A DNA stretch of 64,000 nucleotides from Bacteroidota bacterium (GTDB lineage Bacteria; Bacteroidota; Ignavibacteria; Kryptoniales; JAKASW01). How positions within the stretch are numbered: position 1 is the first letter of the stretch; the number at the start of each line of letters is the position of its first letter. The translations under genes and the position numbers were made by a program. Shown here in pieces: positions 26,555 to 35,736 of this stretch. A model generated the notes under the pieces. The model saw only the letters and a program-made list of their open reading frames with translations, was not told where the DNA came from and ran no database searches. Location of the stretch: positions 62,001 through 126,000 of the forward strand of contig JAJYIT010000008.1 in NCBI GenBank assembly GCA_021789975.1, read 5' to 3'.

Positions 26555-28111
26555 CTACTCCTTTAAGGATGATTTGAAGGTCTGCACGAATTCCTTCGTG
26601 GCATCATGCAATTTCTTTTCGGTGTCTGCGTCTATCTCGCGAGTCTCGGCGATCTTCTTGAGAACATCTGCGTGCTTGAGTTCCATCACCTCAAGAAATT
26701 CTTCCTCAAATCTCTGGATCGATTCGACCGGCAGCTCATCGAGGTATCCGTTAGTGCCGGAGAATATCAAGACGACCTGCTTCTCGACGGGCATTGGCAT
26801 GTACTGATTTTGCCTGAGAAGTTCGACCAGTCTCTGACCTCTTCTTATCTGCGCCTGAGTCACCTTATCGAGATCGGAGCCGAATTTCACGAATGCTTGG
26901 AGCGCTCTGAACTGTGCGAGGTCAAGGCGGAGTCTGCCGGCCACGCGTCGCATGGCCTTTGTCTGCGCGTTTCCGCCGACGCGGGATACAGAAATCCCCA
27001 CGTTGATAGCAGGTCTAATACCTGAGTTGAAGAGACCAGGCTCGAGATAAATTTGTCCGTCCGTAATTGAGATGACGTTAGTCGGAATATATGCCGACAC
27101 GTCGCTTGCCTGAGTCTCGATAATCGGAAGTGCGGTTAGGCTTCCGCCTCCCGCTTCCTCACTTAGCTTGGAGGCACGCTCCAGCAGCCTGCTGTGCAAG
27201 TAGAAAACATCTCCAGGATAGGCTTCGCGACCAGGCGGGCGGCGAAGCAGCAGGGAGACTTGTCTGTAAGCCCAGGCGTGTTTCGAAAGGTCATCATAGA
27301 TAACGAGCGCATCTCTGCCGCTGTCGCGAAAGTACTCACCCAGCGTACACCCAGAGTAGGGTGCGATAAACTGCATCGGAGATGGCGAACCCGCCGTCGC
27401 GGCGACCACGGTCGTGAAATCCATTGCTCCTTCTTCCTCAAGCCTGGCCACAACCTGTGCCACAGTCGATGCTTTTTGCCCGATTGCGACATAGACGCAG
27501 TAGACCGGCTTTATCCCTCTCTTGGCGGCATCTTCTGAGTGAGTGTATTTTTGATTGAGGATGGTATCGATAGCAATCGCGGTCTTGCCGGTCTGCCTGT
27601 CGCCGATTATCAATTCCCGCTGGCCGCGACCGATCGGGATCATGGAGTCAATGGCTTTCAACCCGGTATTCAACGGCTCTTTCACCGGAAGCCTCGAGAT
27701 GACCCCCAGAGCTTTCCGTTCAACCGGGAGAGTCTTCGTAGTTTCGATCGCACCTTTGCCGTCGATCGGTTGACCGAGCGGATTTATAACGCGCCCGAGC
27801 ATGGCCTCTCCAACCGCCATAGACATCACCTTGCCGGTACGGCGGACCTGGTCTCCTTCCTTCACGAGAGTGTCGTTCCCAAAAAGGATACATCCTACGT
27901 TATCCTCTTCGAGGTTGAGCGCCATTCCGAAAACATCGTTCGGAAACTCAACCAGCTCACTAGCCATAACTTGCTGCAAACCGTAGACACGTGCAATTCC
28001 ATCACCAACCTGGAGGACAGTACCGACATCGTAAATGTCCACCTCTCGTTCAAAACCTGATATCTGCTTTCTGAGTATCGCCGTTATTTCGTCGGGCCTT
28101 ACTTCTGGCAT
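26555..28111 (-). CDS. atpA: ATP synthase F1 alpha subunit
   Basis: Non-catalytic nucleotide-binding subunit of F1. The P-loop [14 protein letters not shown] is near residue 170, followed by [14 protein letters not shown], the [17 protein letters not shown] stretch and the arginine-finger region [19 protein letters not shown]. Domain order is the usual beta-barrel, nucleotide-binding and helical C-terminal parts. At 518 residues the length is slightly above the common 500-515. Ends four bases before atpG starts. Confidence 0.98.
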   Translation of the reverse strand: MPEVRPDEITAILRKQISGFEREVDIYDVGTVLQVGDGIARVYGLQQVMASELVEFPNDVFGMALNLEEDNVGCILFGNDTLVKEGDQVRRTGKVMSMAVGEAMLGRVINPLGQPIDGKGAIETTKTLPVERKALGVISRLPVKEPLNTGLKAIDSMIPIGRGQRELIIGDRQTGKTAIAIDTILNQKYTHSEDAAKRGIKPVYCVYVAIGQKASTVAQVVARLEEEGAMDFTTVVAATAGSPSPMQFIAPYSGCTLGEYFRDSGRDALVIYDDLSKHAWAYRQVSLLLRRPPGREAYPGDVFYLHSRLLERASKLSEEAGGGSLTALPIIETQASDVSAYIPTNVISITDGQIYLEPGLFNSGIRPAINVGISVSRVGGNAQTKAMRRVAGRLRLDLAQFRALQAFVKFGSDLDKVTQAQIRRGQRLVELLRQNQYMPMPVEKQVVLIFSGTNGYLDELPVESIQRFEEEFLEVMELKHADVLKKIAETREIDADTEKKLHDATKEFVQTFKSSLKE

Positions 28112-28153
28112 AATAACCTCATCAACTTAAACAGTTAAATCCTTTTCCTTAAA

Positions 28154-28708
28154 TCAATTATGGATCGAAAGATTATCCGAGAGCTGGTCCTTCAGCATTT
28201 CCAATTGGCGTCTTATGCTTCCATCATAGACGGTGTCACCTATCTTCGCCAGGAACCCCCCGACAAGGCTATTGTCAAGAGAGAACGAAATACGCACTTT
28301 CTTGTTCGTGAGATTCTCCAGCTTCGCTTTGACTTTTGAAGAGTCCGACGCAGTGAATTCATACGGAGCTCTCAATTCCGCATGAACTATCCCAAGCATA
28401 TCGTCGAGCTGCGAGGCAAACTCAATTGCTATTTGGTCAGCCAGACTCTCTCTGCCTTTATCAACCAGAAGTGTGAGAAAATTCAGCGTGAAGGTACTGA
28501 CATTATTTTTGAACAGCGCCTCGACCAACGCTCTTTTCTTGAAGTGATCTATTATCGGACTCTTGAAAAAGAGCTTCAACTCGCGCGAACCCGAAACGGC
28601 CGCATGCACAACCTGCAAATCGGCCGCAACCTGTTCGACCTTCTTCATCTCTGTAGCAAGTCCAAGAAGAGCGCCTGCATATCTTTTTGCTGCAGTAGAT
28701 CCCTTCAT
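28154..28708 (-). CDS. atpH: ATP synthase F1 delta subunit (OSCP)
   Basis: Peripheral-stalk subunit that ties the F1 crown to the b subunits. The protein begins with the usual AAKRYAGALLGLATE helix and ends with the beta-rich LVGGFLAKIGDTVYDGSIRRQLEMLKDQL, the family signature. 184 residues, normal. Lies between atpF and atpA as in most bacterial operons. Confidence 0.96.
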   Translation of the reverse strand: MKGSTAAKRYAGALLGLATEMKKVEQVAADLQVVHAAVSGSRELKLFFKSPIIDHFKKRALVEALFKNNVSTFTLNFLTLLVDKGRESLADQIAIEFASQLDDMLGIVHAELRAPYEFTASDSSKVKAKLENLTNKKVRISFSLDNSLVGGFLAKIGDTVYDGSIRRQLEMLKDQLSDNLSIHN

Positions 28709-28715
28709 TTCATTC

Positions 28716-29201
28716 TCAGTTCTTTTCCATCGTACTTAGAAAACCTTCGACCAGCTTCTTCTGTTTGGCGTTGTCCATTGATTCCTTAAGTATCTTCTCT
28801 GCCGCTTTAACTGCGAGCTCGGCAACGACGCCGTGTAATTGTTCTAGTGCTTGTTGCTTGTCCCGTTCAATCTCGCTCCGGGCCTTATCGAGCAATCGAT
28901 TTGCATCGACTTGTGCCTTGGAAACAGCTTCAGATCGTACTTTCTCAGACAGCTCTTTTGCTTCCCTGATAAGCTGCTGCGCACGTTCCTCGGCTTCATT
29001 CCTGCTCTTTCTATTTTCCTCAAGAAGTCTTTCTGCTTCCCTCTTAGCTTCCTCTGCCCGCTCAATGGACTTTCTGATGTTTCCTTCGCGGTCGTCCAAT
29101 GCTTTGAGGATCGGCTTCCATGCGGTTGCCCGAAGGAGGACCAAAAGCAGACCAAACGTAATTGCGGTCCAGATTATGACGCCTGGGTTCAATTGAAGCA
29201 T
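28716..29201 (-). CDS. atpF: ATP synthase F0 b subunit
   Basis: Peripheral-stalk subunit: one N-terminal membrane helix (PGVIIWTAITFGLLLVLLRA) followed by a long, charged coiled coil (ERAEEAKREAERLLEENRKS and onward). 161 residues, standard for the family. Only one b-type gene is present here, so the stalk is probably a homodimer. Confidence 0.96.
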   Translation of the reverse strand: MLQLNPGVIIWTAITFGLLLVLLRATAWKPILKALDDREGNIRKSIERAEEAKREAERLLEENRKSRNEAEERAQQLIREAKELSEKVRSEAVSKAQVDANRLLDKARSEIERDKQQALEQLHGVVAELAVKAAEKILKESMDNAKQKKLVEGFLSTMEKN

Positions 29202-29278
29202 AGTACTCTCCTAAACAAATTTTGGGTGTCGTCACTGCCATGGCATGCAAAACGTCACGGCCTCGCGTGACGGCAGAC

Positions 29279-29506
29279 TTACTTCAATGCCATCACGATA
29301 GCTATGACTTCGGCGAAAAGTGTCACACCTTCAATCAACGCTGCCGCAATGATCATCGATGTACGGATGTCCCCCTGTGCTTCCGGTTGACGTCCGCTCG
29401 CTTCCATGGCAGACGCCGCAAGTCTGCCTATCCCATAACCACCGCCGATGACCGCAAGACCCGCTCCGATTCCGGCAGCCAGGTGAGTTAATCCAAGATC
29501 AGGCAT
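29279..29506 (-). CDS. atpE: ATP synthase F0 c subunit
   Basis: Proteolipid of the rotor ring. Two hydrophobic helices joined by the polar loop GRQPEAQGD. The ion-binding Glu sits in AALIEGVTLFAEV. The usual sodium-site partners are lacking: Gly follows the Glu and Arg occupies the position of the sodium-type Gln in the first helix, so proton coupling is the simpler inference. 75 residues. Confidence 0.96.
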   Translation of the reverse strand: MPDLGLTHLAAGIGAGLAVIGGGYGIGRLAASAMEASGRQPEAQGDIRTSMIIAAALIEGVTLFAEVIAIVMALK

Positions 29507-29537
29507 TTAAACCTCCTATTTTTCTTTTTGTTATTTT

Positions 29538-30443
29538 CTAATGTTCTTGATGTACTGCCATGCCGACAAACAAGGCTGTCAGCATGGTGAATATATATGC
29601 TTGAATAGTGGCAACGAGCAATTCCAAAAGATCGATGAACAACGCAAAGCCAATCGAAATTGGGGCGATGAAAATCGTGCCGAAGATGAAAATAAGCCCG
29701 ATAAGGGAGAAGATTACTATATGCCCGGCAATCATGTTGGCAAAGAGACGAACACAGAGAGCGAATGGCTTGGTGAAAAGTCCGAGCACTTCGACAATCA
29801 CCATGACAGGTATGACAAATGCCGGGATGCCCGGTGGAACGAGACCCTTGAAATAGCCGCCCAATCCATATTGCATGATCCCTGAAATCTGAATGACCAA
29901 GAATGCTATGATCGCAAGCGAAGCGGTTACGTTAATATTACCTGTCGGGGTTGATGCATAAGGAACCATCCCGAAGAGATTTGAGAACAAGATGAAGAAG
30001 AATAGAGTCAGAAAATAAGGGAGAAACTTCCTCCCCTTTTCTCCGATCGCAGCAATGACTATCTCGTCCCGGACGAATATGATCAGCATTTCTACCGCGC
30101 TTGCAAACTTGCCCGGGATCAATGATCTCTTGTAGCTCGATGCGGCAATCTTCATAACGACAAAAAGAATTACGCCGACAATCCATAACATGACAACATG
30201 CTTGGTCAATGACATGTTGATCGTCAATCCGGCCAGATGAATCGGTGCGAAGTGCGGGAGAACAATCTTCCCGAATGGGGAGAAGTCCAATGTGTGTGAG
30301 TCGGCAACGTGTTCTATGATCCAGTTCCCGCTGGAACCGCTCTCGCCGTGAGATGCAGAAGCATGGACCGTATCAGACACGGCTCTTACGGATCCGTTCG
30401 CCATCGTACCGGCAATCAAGTTCGTAATGAATCCGAAAATCAC
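29538..30443 (-). CDS. atpB: ATP synthase F0 a subunit
   Basis: Stator channel subunit of F0. The essential Arg lies in FALCVRLFANMIAGH, with LGLFTKPFALCVR before it, and further polar residues occur in the last helix pair (DLLELLVATIQAYIF). An N-terminal stretch of about 75 residues before the first long helix is Ser/His-rich and larger than in short forms, which is common in the Bacteroidota group. GTG start overlapping the atpI stop by 4 bp. 301 residues. Confidence 0.96.
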   Translation of the reverse strand: MIFGFITNLIAGTMANGSVRAVSDTVHASASHGESGSSGNWIIEHVADSHTLDFSPFGKIVLPHFAPIHLAGLTINMSLTKHVVMLWIVGVILFVVMKIAASSYKRSLIPGKFASAVEMLIIFVRDEIVIAAIGEKGRKFLPYFLTLFFFILFSNLFGMVPYASTPTGNINVTASLAIIAFLVIQISGIMQYGLGGYFKGLVPPGIPAFVIPVMVIVEVLGLFTKPFALCVRLFANMIAGHIVIFSLIGLIFIFGTIFIAPISIGFALFIDLLELLVATIQAYIFTMLTALFVGMAVHQEH

Positions 30444-30877
30444 TGTGAATTCTCTTTTGTTGTATTTCTATAGTTCATTCGCTTGTTAAGAAATATCACT
30501 TCAAGCACAGTCATAGTGAAATAGAAAATCAGCAGCCCGCTTACCATGCCGGCCACATCGATGTGCGCTACCTCGAGGAGGAGTATGAAGACACCGAGGA
30601 GAAGTACCAACCGTATACCCATTCCTAAGAAGACTCCACGAAGAAATGCAAGTGTGCGCTTGTCCACGAACCGTTCTATGGTCAGAAACCCGAGCACACC
30701 GTTTACGATGCCCAGAAGTGCACCCACGATGTATGCTCCGCCAAATTTGCCGTTACAGTAAAGGGAGATGATTAAAGTTGAAACCACACCCAAAACTATT
30801 AATACGATGAAACCGTTCAAGATTGCTTTTCGGCGCACGGCTTGGAGCGGCGTATCAGATTTGTTTCTTAGTGCCAA
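30440..30877 (-). CDS. atpI: AtpI-like four-helix protein of the ATP synthase operon
   Basis: Small membrane protein with four predicted helices (FIVLIVLGVVSTLIISLY, AYIVGALLGIVNGVLGFL, LRGVFLGMGIRLVLLLGVF, MVSGLLIFYFTMTVLEVIF). Position just ahead of atpB and helix count point to the ATP synthase subunit I family, whose members help c-ring assembly or magnesium uptake. Sequence similarity to E. coli AtpI is weak by eye, so the name rests largely on context. TTG start; overlaps atpZ by 23 bases. Confidence 0.75.
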   Translation of the reverse strand: MALRNKSDTPLQAVRRKAILNGFIVLIVLGVVSTLIISLYCNGKFGGAYIVGALLGIVNGVLGFLTIERFVDKRTLAFLRGVFLGMGIRLVLLLGVFILLLEVAHIDVAGMVSGLLIFYFTMTVLEVIFLNKRMNYRNTTKENSQ

Positions 30878-31118
30878 TATTTCCTAATCTTTGTACTTCT
30901 CTGATAAAGTTATAGAAACCGCCGATCATACCTACAGCTGCCCCTGTCAGAAGCAGCCACGGCGACGTTTTGAGCAGCTTATCGAGGAAGTATCCCAGAA
31001 GGAGCATGCCCGCGACAGACGCAGCCAGTTCCGTGCCGAGTCCCATGTAAGGCCCAAGTTGCCTGTAAGCCTCACCAAGGCTCGCCCCGACGCTCTGTTT
31101 CTTTTTGGTATCCGTCAC
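30855..31118 (-). CDS. atpZ: AtpZ/AtpI-type F0F1 ATPase accessory subunit
   Basis: Short membrane protein with two hydrophobic helices (GTELAASVAGMLLLGYFLDKL and PWLLLTGAAVGMIGGFYNF), the arrangement of the AtpZ family, in which GYFLDK and GxxGGFY-like motifs recur. In related operons AtpZ and AtpI work together, possibly as a Mg/Ca carrier for the enzyme. GTG start. 87 residues. Confidence 0.85.
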   Translation of the reverse strand: MTDTKKKQSVGASLGEAYRQLGPYMGLGTELAASVAGMLLLGYFLDKLLKTSPWLLLTGAAVGMIGGFYNFIREVQRLGNIGTKKQI

Positions 31119-31121
31119 GAA

Positions 31122-31487
31122 TCACCTGACCATCTCGCCCTTTTTATCTGTCATCCCGTCACTACTCATTTCACATTTTCCGTCGAACACAGCACCTTCA
31201 TCAATAATCAACTTCGCTGCGCGAATATCTCCCTTGATTCTTGATTTATTCTCAAGTACCAGTCTACTTTTGGCACTTATGTTGCCTGTGATTTTCCCGC
31301 TCACTGTAACAGTTTGCGCATCCACATTGCCGTCGACCTCGCCGTTTGCACCGACAACCAAATCGCCGGAGAGGGCTATATCGCCCTGGACACGGCCGTC
31401 AACCCTAAGGCTTCCGGGACTCGTGATTTTACCTTCAAAGCTGGTCCCTTGCGCAACGATGTTTACTTGTCCGTCTTCTTTCGCCAT
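31122..31487 (-). CDS. Bactofilin (polymer-forming cytoskeletal protein)
   Basis: Small beta-helical cytoskeletal protein that self-polymerises without nucleotides. The core (residues about 8-105) is a run of short beta repeats such as GKITSPGSLRVDGRVQGDI, GDLVVGANGEVDGNV and KSRIKGDIRAAKLII, ending with a short charged tail. It follows the M23 peptidase by one base, a pairing seen in many bacteria where bactofilins position cell-wall hydrolases. It precedes atpZ by three bases. Confidence 0.93.
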   Translation of the reverse strand: MAKEDGQVNIVAQGTSFEGKITSPGSLRVDGRVQGDIALSGDLVVGANGEVDGNVDAQTVTVSGKITGNISAKSRLVLENKSRIKGDIRAAKLIIDEGAVFDGKCEMSSDGMTDKKGEMVR

Positions 31488-31488
31488 A

Positions 31489-32358
31489 TCAATTCGTCTT
31501 TAGTAAATAATTTTCCGGATTCAAATTTCTGCCGTCATGCCAAAGCTCGAAATGCAGGTGAGGCCCGGTACTCGTCGTACCAGTAGATCCTACAAGGGCA
31601 ATCGCTTCGCCTCTCGAAACCCTGGTGCCGACACCTACAAGTATTCTTTCACAGTGCTTATACACCGTCAAGAAATTTCCCGGGTGTGCAATTATGAGCG
31701 TATTCCCTCCGGTCAAAGTCCAATCTGCGAATATGACTTCGCCGGGTGCGGGGGCAACGATTGGTTCGCCGACCGGGGCAGCTATATCGATGCCGTAGTG
31801 TTCGATCGCATAGTCGACCCCTCTAGAAATAAATCCCGACACAGGCATTAGAAGAGGGAACATCGAACCGACATTCTCATTCGCCGTCAATCTTCGAGCC
31901 AACGGGGAATTCACCGACTGAACCGAACGCACAATCTTTGAAGTCGACGATGTCGCCTTCACGTTCTGTTGAGGCGGTTCGACAGCAAGCTGAGTGCTCC
32001 CTGCCGCGGATGCATTTATGCCGGCGGTGTCACCCAACACCCGTCTCAATTTGTTATTGTATACGGTCAGGTAAGTCAGTTCATTCTGCACCGCGTCGAC
32101 TTTCGATTCGAGCGCTTCCACCTTATCAAGTTGTTCTTCCTGAGTGCTGAAAAAGTTCGGGAAGAATACTCTTCCGAGGGGCGTATAAACCATTAGTATA
32201 ACGCTGATCGCGCCAATCGCAACAAAACCCAAAAGAACTAAAACAGCAAGCTTAGCCTTAGATGCCTCAAAAGTCCTCGACGGCTTATCAGGGTCAGATA
32301 AAAGAACAAATGTCAGTTTGGCTGGCGTTGTCTTCACGTGCGACTGTCTGTGTGGCAT
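31489..32358 (-). CDS. M23 family metallopeptidase, membrane-anchored
   Basis: Probable cell-wall endopeptidase of the lysostaphin/LytM type. One N-terminal membrane helix (LAVLVLLGFVAIGAISVILMVY, about residues 38-60) is followed by a coiled coil (QEEQLDKVEALESKVDAVQN) and the zinc domain: HYGIDIAAPVGEPI with the first His and Asp, and GPHLHFELWHDG with the HxH pair. The track's start at 32400 falls on the TTGACA box of the promoter, so I use ATG 32358, giving 289 residues. The cytosolic tail before the helix may contact the bactofilin encoded next. Confidence 0.93.
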   Translation of the reverse strand: MPHRQSHVKTTPAKLTFVLLSDPDKPSRTFEASKAKLAVLVLLGFVAIGAISVILMVYTPLGRVFFPNFFSTQEEQLDKVEALESKVDAVQNELTYLTVYNNKLRRVLGDTAGINASAAGSTQLAVEPPQQNVKATSSTSKIVRSVQSVNSPLARRLTANENVGSMFPLLMPVSGFISRGVDYAIEHYGIDIAAPVGEPIVAPAPGEVIFADWTLTGGNTLIIAHPGNFLTVYKHCERILVGVGTRVSRGEAIALVGSTGTTSTGPHLHFELWHDGRNLNPENYLLKTN

Positions 32359-32371
32359 CTCAGCGGGTATT

Positions 32372-32400
32372 AATATAGAAATAGAGGGCAAGAATGTCAA
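32372..32400 (-). promoter_or_regulatory. Consensus sigma-70-type promoter of the M23-bactofilin-ATP synthase operon
   Basis: On the - strand a perfect TTGACA is followed after exactly 17 bases by TATATT. Transcription would start near 32365, only about 7 bases ahead of the ATG at 32358, leaving no room for a normal ribosome site. It is the only clear promoter seen before the terminator at 25603-25640. Confidence 0.75.
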
Positions 32401-32604
32401 TGTCCCACCATCCTTCTGTTAAATCAGCGTGTGGTCCGAAACGAGAGATTCTCCATATCGTCTTGTGAATCGACAGTTGAATCGGTAATTTTATCACAGA
32501 AATGAAAATTGCTTTTGGGAACAATTCCCGCCGGGAAAGAAATCAGGTAAGAAATCTGCGGTCATTCGTCGGTCATAACATGCAAATGGACTAGAGGTGT
32601 CTCA

Positions 32605-34269
32605 ATGAGGATCTGCGGGACCAAACTCAACCACAATTCCGATTTTATCATGAACAAAGAGCATAATGAAGGGCTTGCAACGCGTGTCAGATCGGAAATG
32701 GAAAAGCTGCGCCGAGGTGGTGGAGACCAGGCGGCAGCCCGCCAAAGAAGCCGCGGCAAACTCCTCGTGCGAGAGAGAATCGACAAGCTTATCGATCCGG
32801 GGACAAACTTTCTTGAAATAGGGACGATGGCTGCCCTTGGGATGTACCATGAACATGGAGAAGCACCGTCTGCCGGGATCGTGACTGGAATCGGAATCAT
32901 TTGCGGACGCCAGGCAGTGATAGTTGCCAACGATTCAACGGTGAAGGCAGGTGCCTATTTCCCAATGACTATCAAGAAGAATCTCCGCGCTCAAGAGATT
33001 GCGATGGAGAATCGCCTGCCGATCGTCTATCTGGTCGATTCATCCGGAGTGTTTCTTCCCATGCAGTCTGAGATATTCCCGGACAAGGAAGATTTCGGGA
33101 GGATTTTCTTTAATAATGCATTGCTGAGCTCGATGGGGATACCACAGATTTCAGCAATCATGGGACCCTGTGTGGCAGGAGGCGCATACCTCCCAATCAT
33201 GAGCGACGAAGCGATAATTGTTGAAGGGAACGGCAGTGTGTTCCTCGCGGGACCGCATCTTGTCAAGGCTGCCATCGGCGAAGAAACGGACACTGAGAAA
33301 TTAGGCGGAGCCGAAACGCATTCCTCCATTTCCGGAATCACCGACTACAAAGTCAAGTCAGACGTTGAAGCTATCGAGCTTATTCGAAATCTCGTTTCAA
33401 AATTGGGTGCCCAACCTGTCGCCGGATTTGACCGTATCCAGTCGATTAGCCCCTCGTTTTCACAGGATGAGATCTACGGTATCATTCCCCAGGACCGGGC
33501 AAAACCCTATGACTTCTACGAAGTCCTTGCCAGGATAGTGGACGGAAGCGAGATAGATGAGTACAAGAGTGATTACGGAAAGTCGCTTATTTGTGCTTAT
33601 GCCAGGGTCGATGGGTGGGCAGTCGGGATAGTCGCCAACCAACGGACCACCGTCAAAGCAAAAAACTCAGACGGCTCAAGTGAGCTGCAAATCGGCGGAG
33701 TGATATATTCGCACAGTGCAGACAAGGCTGCGCGGTTCATTATGAATTGTAACCAGAAGAAGATTCCACTCGTATTCTTCCAGGATGTAACTGGGTTCAT
33801 GGTTGGCACACGAGCTGAGAAAGGCGGAATCATAAAGGACGGCGCCAAAATGGTAAACGCAGTCGCGAATTCTACGGTTCCGAAACTTACTTTCATAGTC
33901 GGAAATAGCTACGGAGCGGGCAATTATGCAATGTGCGGGAAGGCTTATGATCCGCGAATGATCTTTGCCTGGCCTTCAGCAAGAATTGCTGTTATGGGTG
34001 GCGAGCAGGCAAGCCAGACACTTCTAAGTATTAAGCTCCAATCGAAGACCGGAAAGGAAGGACCAACCGGTTCAGACCAGGCGAAAATTCTCGATGAGAT
34101 AAAGAAGAAATACGACTCAGAAACGGATCCGCGATATGCGGCAGCAAGGTTGTGGGTAGATGGAATTATTGCCCCTCTTGATACTCGCGTCATCATCTCG
34201 CGAGGGATTGAAGTGGCTAACAACAACGCATTCATGAATAAATTCAACGTAGGCATCATCCAAACTTGA
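32605..34269 (+). CDS. Acyl-CoA carboxylase carboxyltransferase (beta) subunit, methylcrotonyl-CoA type
   Basis: Transfers the carboxyl group from biotin to an acyl-CoA. Two crotonase-like domains are present; motifs include GGAYLPIMSDEAIIVEGNGS, FLAGPHLVKAAIGEE, FFQDVTGFMVGTRAEKGGII, NSYGAGNYAMCGKAYDPRMI and FAWPSARIAVMGGEQAS, which resemble methylcrotonyl-CoA carboxylase beta more than propionyl-CoA forms. GAGG stands seven bases before the ATG at 32605; an ATG at 32650 is the alternative. 554 residues. No biotin carboxylase or biotin carrier gene is near, so partners must be elsewhere; substrate remains uncertain. Confidence 0.9.
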   Translation: MRICGTKLNHNSDFIMNKEHNEGLATRVRSEMEKLRRGGGDQAAARQRSRGKLLVRERIDKLIDPGTNFLEIGTMAALGMYHEHGEAPSAGIVTGIGIICGRQAVIVANDSTVKAGAYFPMTIKKNLRAQEIAMENRLPIVYLVDSSGVFLPMQSEIFPDKEDFGRIFFNNALLSSMGIPQISAIMGPCVAGGAYLPIMSDEAIIVEGNGSVFLAGPHLVKAAIGEETDTEKLGGAETHSSISGITDYKVKSDVEAIELIRNLVSKLGAQPVAGFDRIQSISPSFSQDEIYGIIPQDRAKPYDFYEVLARIVDGSEIDEYKSDYGKSLICAYARVDGWAVGIVANQRTTVKAKNSDGSSELQIGGVIYSHSADKAARFIMNCNQKKIPLVFFQDVTGFMVGTRAEKGGIIKDGAKMVNAVANSTVPKLTFIVGNSYGAGNYAMCGKAYDPRMIFAWPSARIAVMGGEQASQTLLSIKLQSKTGKEGPTGSDQAKILDEIKKKYDSETDPRYAAARLWVDGIIAPLDTRVIISRGIEVANNNAFMNKFNVGIIQT

Positions 34270-34280
34270 GCGGTCAAACG

Positions 34281-35021
34281 ATGAAGACGACAGGGTCGGG
34301 CGGGCTGATGGGAACCAATCCGAGGTTGGAGATTGCCAGAAGTATGTGTAAGCTTATGCTTTGCGCTTCCCTTATCTTTGGATTGACGGGTGAAGCAGCC
34401 GCACAGGGCAACATTCTCCAACGAATCTTCGAGCCCCGCATAATCAGAGTCACGAGCGCGCTTAAAACATATATTCGAACCGAACTTCCACCTGTAAGCC
34501 ACGTCAGAAAAGTTGAGCTGAAACACATCGATATGATTTTTGAAAAAGGCATGCAGCTTTCTAAAGGTGACATCAGCCTGGCATTACTCTCAATATCGTT
34601 CGCCGTCCTCAACAGGACTTACATAACGCCGTCATTCCCTATTGTTGGAAGAGTCCGAGTGCCGTTGCCTGCAGAAAATTCAGCCGACGCTTATGCACGA
34701 ATTAGCAAGCTCCCCAGGTATTTCTTCAACGACTCTCCTTTGGACAAGTGGGGCGACAGCGCGAAGCTGGTACACTTCTTCGGATCAGCTTACCTTACCT
34801 ATGAAACGGGGGCGCGAAATCTCCCTGATCAAATCGGGAAATGGATCGAAGAGGGGGAAGAGACTTTCGGTCTGGATTCACTTGGGCAGAAAAGAGATAT
34901 GTTCATCAACAGACTCGGGCAGCAGTTCGGACGAGCCTTGAGCGAGGGGCGCGATGTATTGCCTTCCGACTTCTTAAGGGCGGAAATATCAAGAAGTCAG
35001 ATCGATAAGATTCATTATTAG
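34281..35021 (+). CDS. Secreted protein of unknown function
   Basis: I do not recognise the family. A hydrophobic stretch, MLCASLIFGLTGEAAAQ, looks like a signal peptide ending in Ala-Gln; it lies about 30 residues in if the ATG at 34281 is used, and an internal ATG nearer to it may be the true start. The mature part has a segment DKWGDSAKLVHFFGSAYLTYETG and a later acidic/Gly-rich stretch (WIEEGEETFGLD), somewhat like DUF2279/YfiM-type periplasmic proteins, but this is weak. The track start is the TTG overlapping the carboxyltransferase stop. Its 3' end overlaps that of ispD on the other strand by 33 bases. Confidence 0.7.
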   Translation: MKTTGSGGLMGTNPRLEIARSMCKLMLCASLIFGLTGEAAAQGNILQRIFEPRIIRVTSALKTYIRTELPPVSHVRKVELKHIDMIFEKGMQLSKGDISLALLSISFAVLNRTYITPSFPIVGRVRVPLPAENSADAYARISKLPRYFFNDSPLDKWGDSAKLVHFFGSAYLTYETGARNLPDQIGKWIEEGEETFGLDSLGQKRDMFINRLGQQFGRALSEGRDVLPSDFLRAEISRSQIDKIHY

Positions 35022-35678
35022 GTCAAGATCCTCCGGAGAGGTTAGTTTGAGATTAGGACGTCTCGGCTCTACCACAACGGCCCCGACGCCGATCTTTTCC
35101 ATCAGCATGATCTCGTCGGTAATGCCGGAATAATCACCGACTTCACTGTAAGCTCGCTTAAGATATGCTGATTTCATCACCTGCGGTGTCTGCGCCGCGA
35201 AGAGGTTAGTCCTGTCAATGGTGGAGAGGCAAACCCCGCCTTCTCCCACCAATTTAAGCGTATCCTTGACTCTTGCTGCAAGAAACGCCGCGCCGAATTT
35301 AGTTGCAACACTGATAACACTTGCAAGATCCTCTTCCGATAGAAGGGGTCTTGCCGCATCGTGAATGCAGACAAGATCTTCCTCTGAAAGTGAATCACTC
35401 AGACTGTCGTAAGCATTCTTGACGCTGACGGCACGTTCAGATCCGCCTTCAACTATGCTCACCTTGATACCCGATGTATCGCCAATTCTCCTGAAGTCCG
35501 CAATTTCCGCACGCGGAGCCGCCACACAAATCCGATAAACATCTGGCTGTCTGGAAAACAAATGGAGGAGCCTCAGTATGATCGGTTTTCCGCCGACTTC
35601 AATCAGCGGTTTCGTGACACCCCCAAGCCGTCTTCCGGCCCCGGCAGCCGGGATGATCACGCCAATTTTATGTGCCAT
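34989..35678 (-). CDS. ispD: 2-C-methyl-D-erythritol 4-phosphate cytidylyltransferase
   Basis: Third step of the non-mevalonate isoprenoid pathway, making CDP-methylerythritol. Nucleotide-binding opening IIPAAGAGRRLGGVTKPLIEVGGKPI, then VCIHDAARPLLSEEDL and, near the end, the LKLTSPEDL motif, all typical of IspD. The track start at 35735 adds 19 non-family residues; I use ATG 35678, preceded by GAGCGG, giving 229 residues. With the polyprenyl synthase at 51392 it shows that isoprenoids are made by the MEP route. Confidence 0.95.
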   Translation of the reverse strand: MAHKIGVIIPAAGAGRRLGGVTKPLIEVGGKPIILRLLHLFSRQPDVYRICVAAPRAEIADFRRIGDTSGIKVSIVEGGSERAVSVKNAYDSLSDSLSEEDLVCIHDAARPLLSEEDLASVISVATKFGAAFLAARVKDTLKLVGEGGVCLSTIDRTNLFAAQTPQVMKSAYLKRAYSEVGDYSGITDEIMLMEKIGVGAVVVEPRRPNLKLTSPEDLDLIMNLIDLTS

Positions 35679-35736
35679 AATAATCCGCTCGACATAGCTC
35701 CGAAAAAGACTTGTACTCTGGATGAGAAACGACAAA

